Origin: SOIA01 sp964348015
Lineage (GTDB): Bacteria > Acidobacteriota > Aminicenantia > Aminicenantales > Aminicenantaceae
Direction: 5' to 3'
Assembly: GCA_964348015.1 (NCBI GenBank)
Contig: CAYGBC010000041.1
Location: 1 to 14,596, forward strand
Length of the DNA stretch: 14,596 bases
Shown here: positions 13,947 to 14,596 of the stretch, piece by piece
Layout: each line of letters begins with the position of its first letter
How positions within the stretch are numbered: the stretch's first letter is position 1
The notes under the pieces: model-generated
What the model was told of the DNA's origin: nothing
The model's database searches: none
What the model saw: only the letters and a program-made list of their open reading frames with translations
Program-made: the position numbers and the translations under genes

Positions 13947-14241
13947 AGATGACTTCGAGGAAATAGAGCAAATAAGCGATTCCCACTCCCAAGAAAATTA
14001 TCCCCTCGAAATACCGGACGACTTTTACAGATTTATGTCCGAGTTTGACTTTCAACAACTCTAATACAAAATCCAGTATGAGTATGAGCCCTCCGAGTGC
14101 AGAAACAGCGCAGAGGATGTAATACTTCAGCACATAGAACGACATTGCGACAGCGCTAAAATAGACCAATCCAAACAGGACTAAAACAATCCTCCAGAAG
14201 AGACGAGGTTTCTTCAGTTTGTGCGTTTTTTCTTTTTCCAC
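13945..14241 (-). CDS. Small three-span membrane protein, unknown function
   Basis: 98 aa with a GTG start at 14241; AGGAAAGAG lies a suitable distance upstream and no ATG gives a better N-terminus. A basic start (EKEKTHKLKKPRLFWR) is followed by three hydrophobic spans: IVLVLFGLVYFSAVAMSFYVL, YYILCAVSALGGLILILDFVL and YFEGIIFLGVGIAYLLYFL. The basic start and the KVKLGHKSVKVVR loop suggest both face the cytoplasm, by the positive-inside rule. The stop codon is formed at the end of the 57-base repeat copy, so the original C-terminus may have been altered by that insertion. The family is not recognised. Confidence 0.65.
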   Translation of the reverse strand: MEKEKTHKLKKPRLFWRIVLVLFGLVYFSAVAMSFYVLKYYILCAVSALGGLILILDFVLELLKVKLGHKSVKVVRYFEGIIFLGVGIAYLLYFLEVI

Positions 14242-14327
14242 GGTACTCTTTCCTGTCGTGTTAATCTCCTGAAATTAAAACAGATTAACGAAAGAAAACT
14301 TAACTCACAATCACATATAATTTACAC

Positions 14328-14342
14328 TATTCCTGAGGAATA
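14328..14342. promoter_or_regulatory. Short palindrome upstream of the membrane protein gene
   Basis: TATTCC-TGA-GGAATA is a perfect 15-base inverted repeat about 87 bases before the GTG start at 14241, near AT-rich sequence (TATAATTTACAC on the plus strand). It could be an operator. The rest of 14242-14416 shows no gene that I can support. Confidence 0.25.
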
Positions 14343-14416
14343 ATCTACAATATGTCAAAAGGGGATAGACATTTCCGGTCAGCAAATAGGTGAAATTTTG
14401 TTATTTATCGAGGAAG

Positions 14417-14508
14417 AAGGTGCCATTGCGAGCGAAGCGTGGCAATCTCCTAAAAAGAAATGTATTTTACTCTAAGGGATTGCCACGCTTCGCTCGCAAT
14501 GACACCTT
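14417..14508. repeat. Second inverted-repeat element of the TCATTGCGAG family
   Basis: The arms 14417-14447 and 14478-14508 are reverse complements over 31 bases with one mismatch (GTGCC against GTGTC) and enclose 30 bases. The arm core is the same as in the element at 7784-7918, but the centre is 30 bases long here and 79 there. This supports a family of paired units with variable centres. Confidence 0.9.
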
Positions 14509-14558
14509 TATCCTCATTATCATTAATAAAAGTGTTACTTAATTACTGAACATAAACA

Positions 14559-14573
14559 CCTGTCCCCTTTTTT
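14559..14573 (-). repeat. 15-bp copy of the lepB terminator left arm
   Basis: On the minus strand this reads AAAAAAGGGGACAGG, identical to 7680-7694. Here it continues TGTTTATG and has no facing CCTCTTTT arm, so it cannot form the same hairpin. It probably marks a dispersed repeat or the edge of another element beyond the window. Confidence 0.6.
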
Positions 14574-14596
14574 CTTGATTTAGCATCTCATTTCTT

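Overview
The window reads as a chromosomal segment of a Gram-negative-type bacterium. It carries a TonB-like transducer with a long proline run, a separate SecD and SecF, an outer-membrane barrel-like protein and a lipoprotein-type beta-propeller of the DUF5128 (6-bladed) kind. This mix, together with the dispersed TCATTGCGAGCG-type palindromes, fits Acidobacteriota or relatives such as Candidatus Aminicenantes. That placement is an inference from gene style, not a database result.

Positions 1-5779 (minus strand) hold a compact housekeeping block, in transcription order: ychF (GTPase/ATPase), tgt (tRNA-guanine transglycosylase), yajC, secD, secF, then a tonB-like gene that runs off the left edge and has its own promoter. 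tgt and yajC overlap by 4 bases, ychF and tgt are 13 bases apart, and secD and secF are 1 base apart. The yajC-secD-secF part assists the Sec translocon. Positions 5956-7706 (plus strand) hold a well-placed sigma70-type promoter, a UbiA-family prenyltransferase, signal peptidase I and a terminator. Signal peptidase I therefore sits divergently beside the Sec accessory genes and acts on the same secretion route.

Positions 7710-8131 are non-coding and contain a perfect 28-bp inverted-repeat element and a possible leader or terminator structure. They are followed by recD2 (8132-10294). Positions 10300-10600 hold degenerate copies of the dispersed repeat and tRNA-Arg(CCT) with its own promoter.

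Positions 10696-11703 (minus strand) look like an operon of four very small genes, two of which are short and easily missed (57 and 46 aa; the 57-aa one starts with TTG). A barrel-like secreted protein (minus) and a beta-propeller lipoprotein (plus) follow, transcribed divergently. The right end is rich in repeats and mobile-like structure: a 21-bp palindrome, a roughly 168-nt stem-enclosed element that looks like a structured RNA, a second truncated copy of its first 57 bases, a small membrane protein, and another inverted-repeat element. The structured RNA candidate is the least explained and most interesting feature. An OMEGA/HEARO-type RNA is one hypothesis, but nothing in the window proves it.
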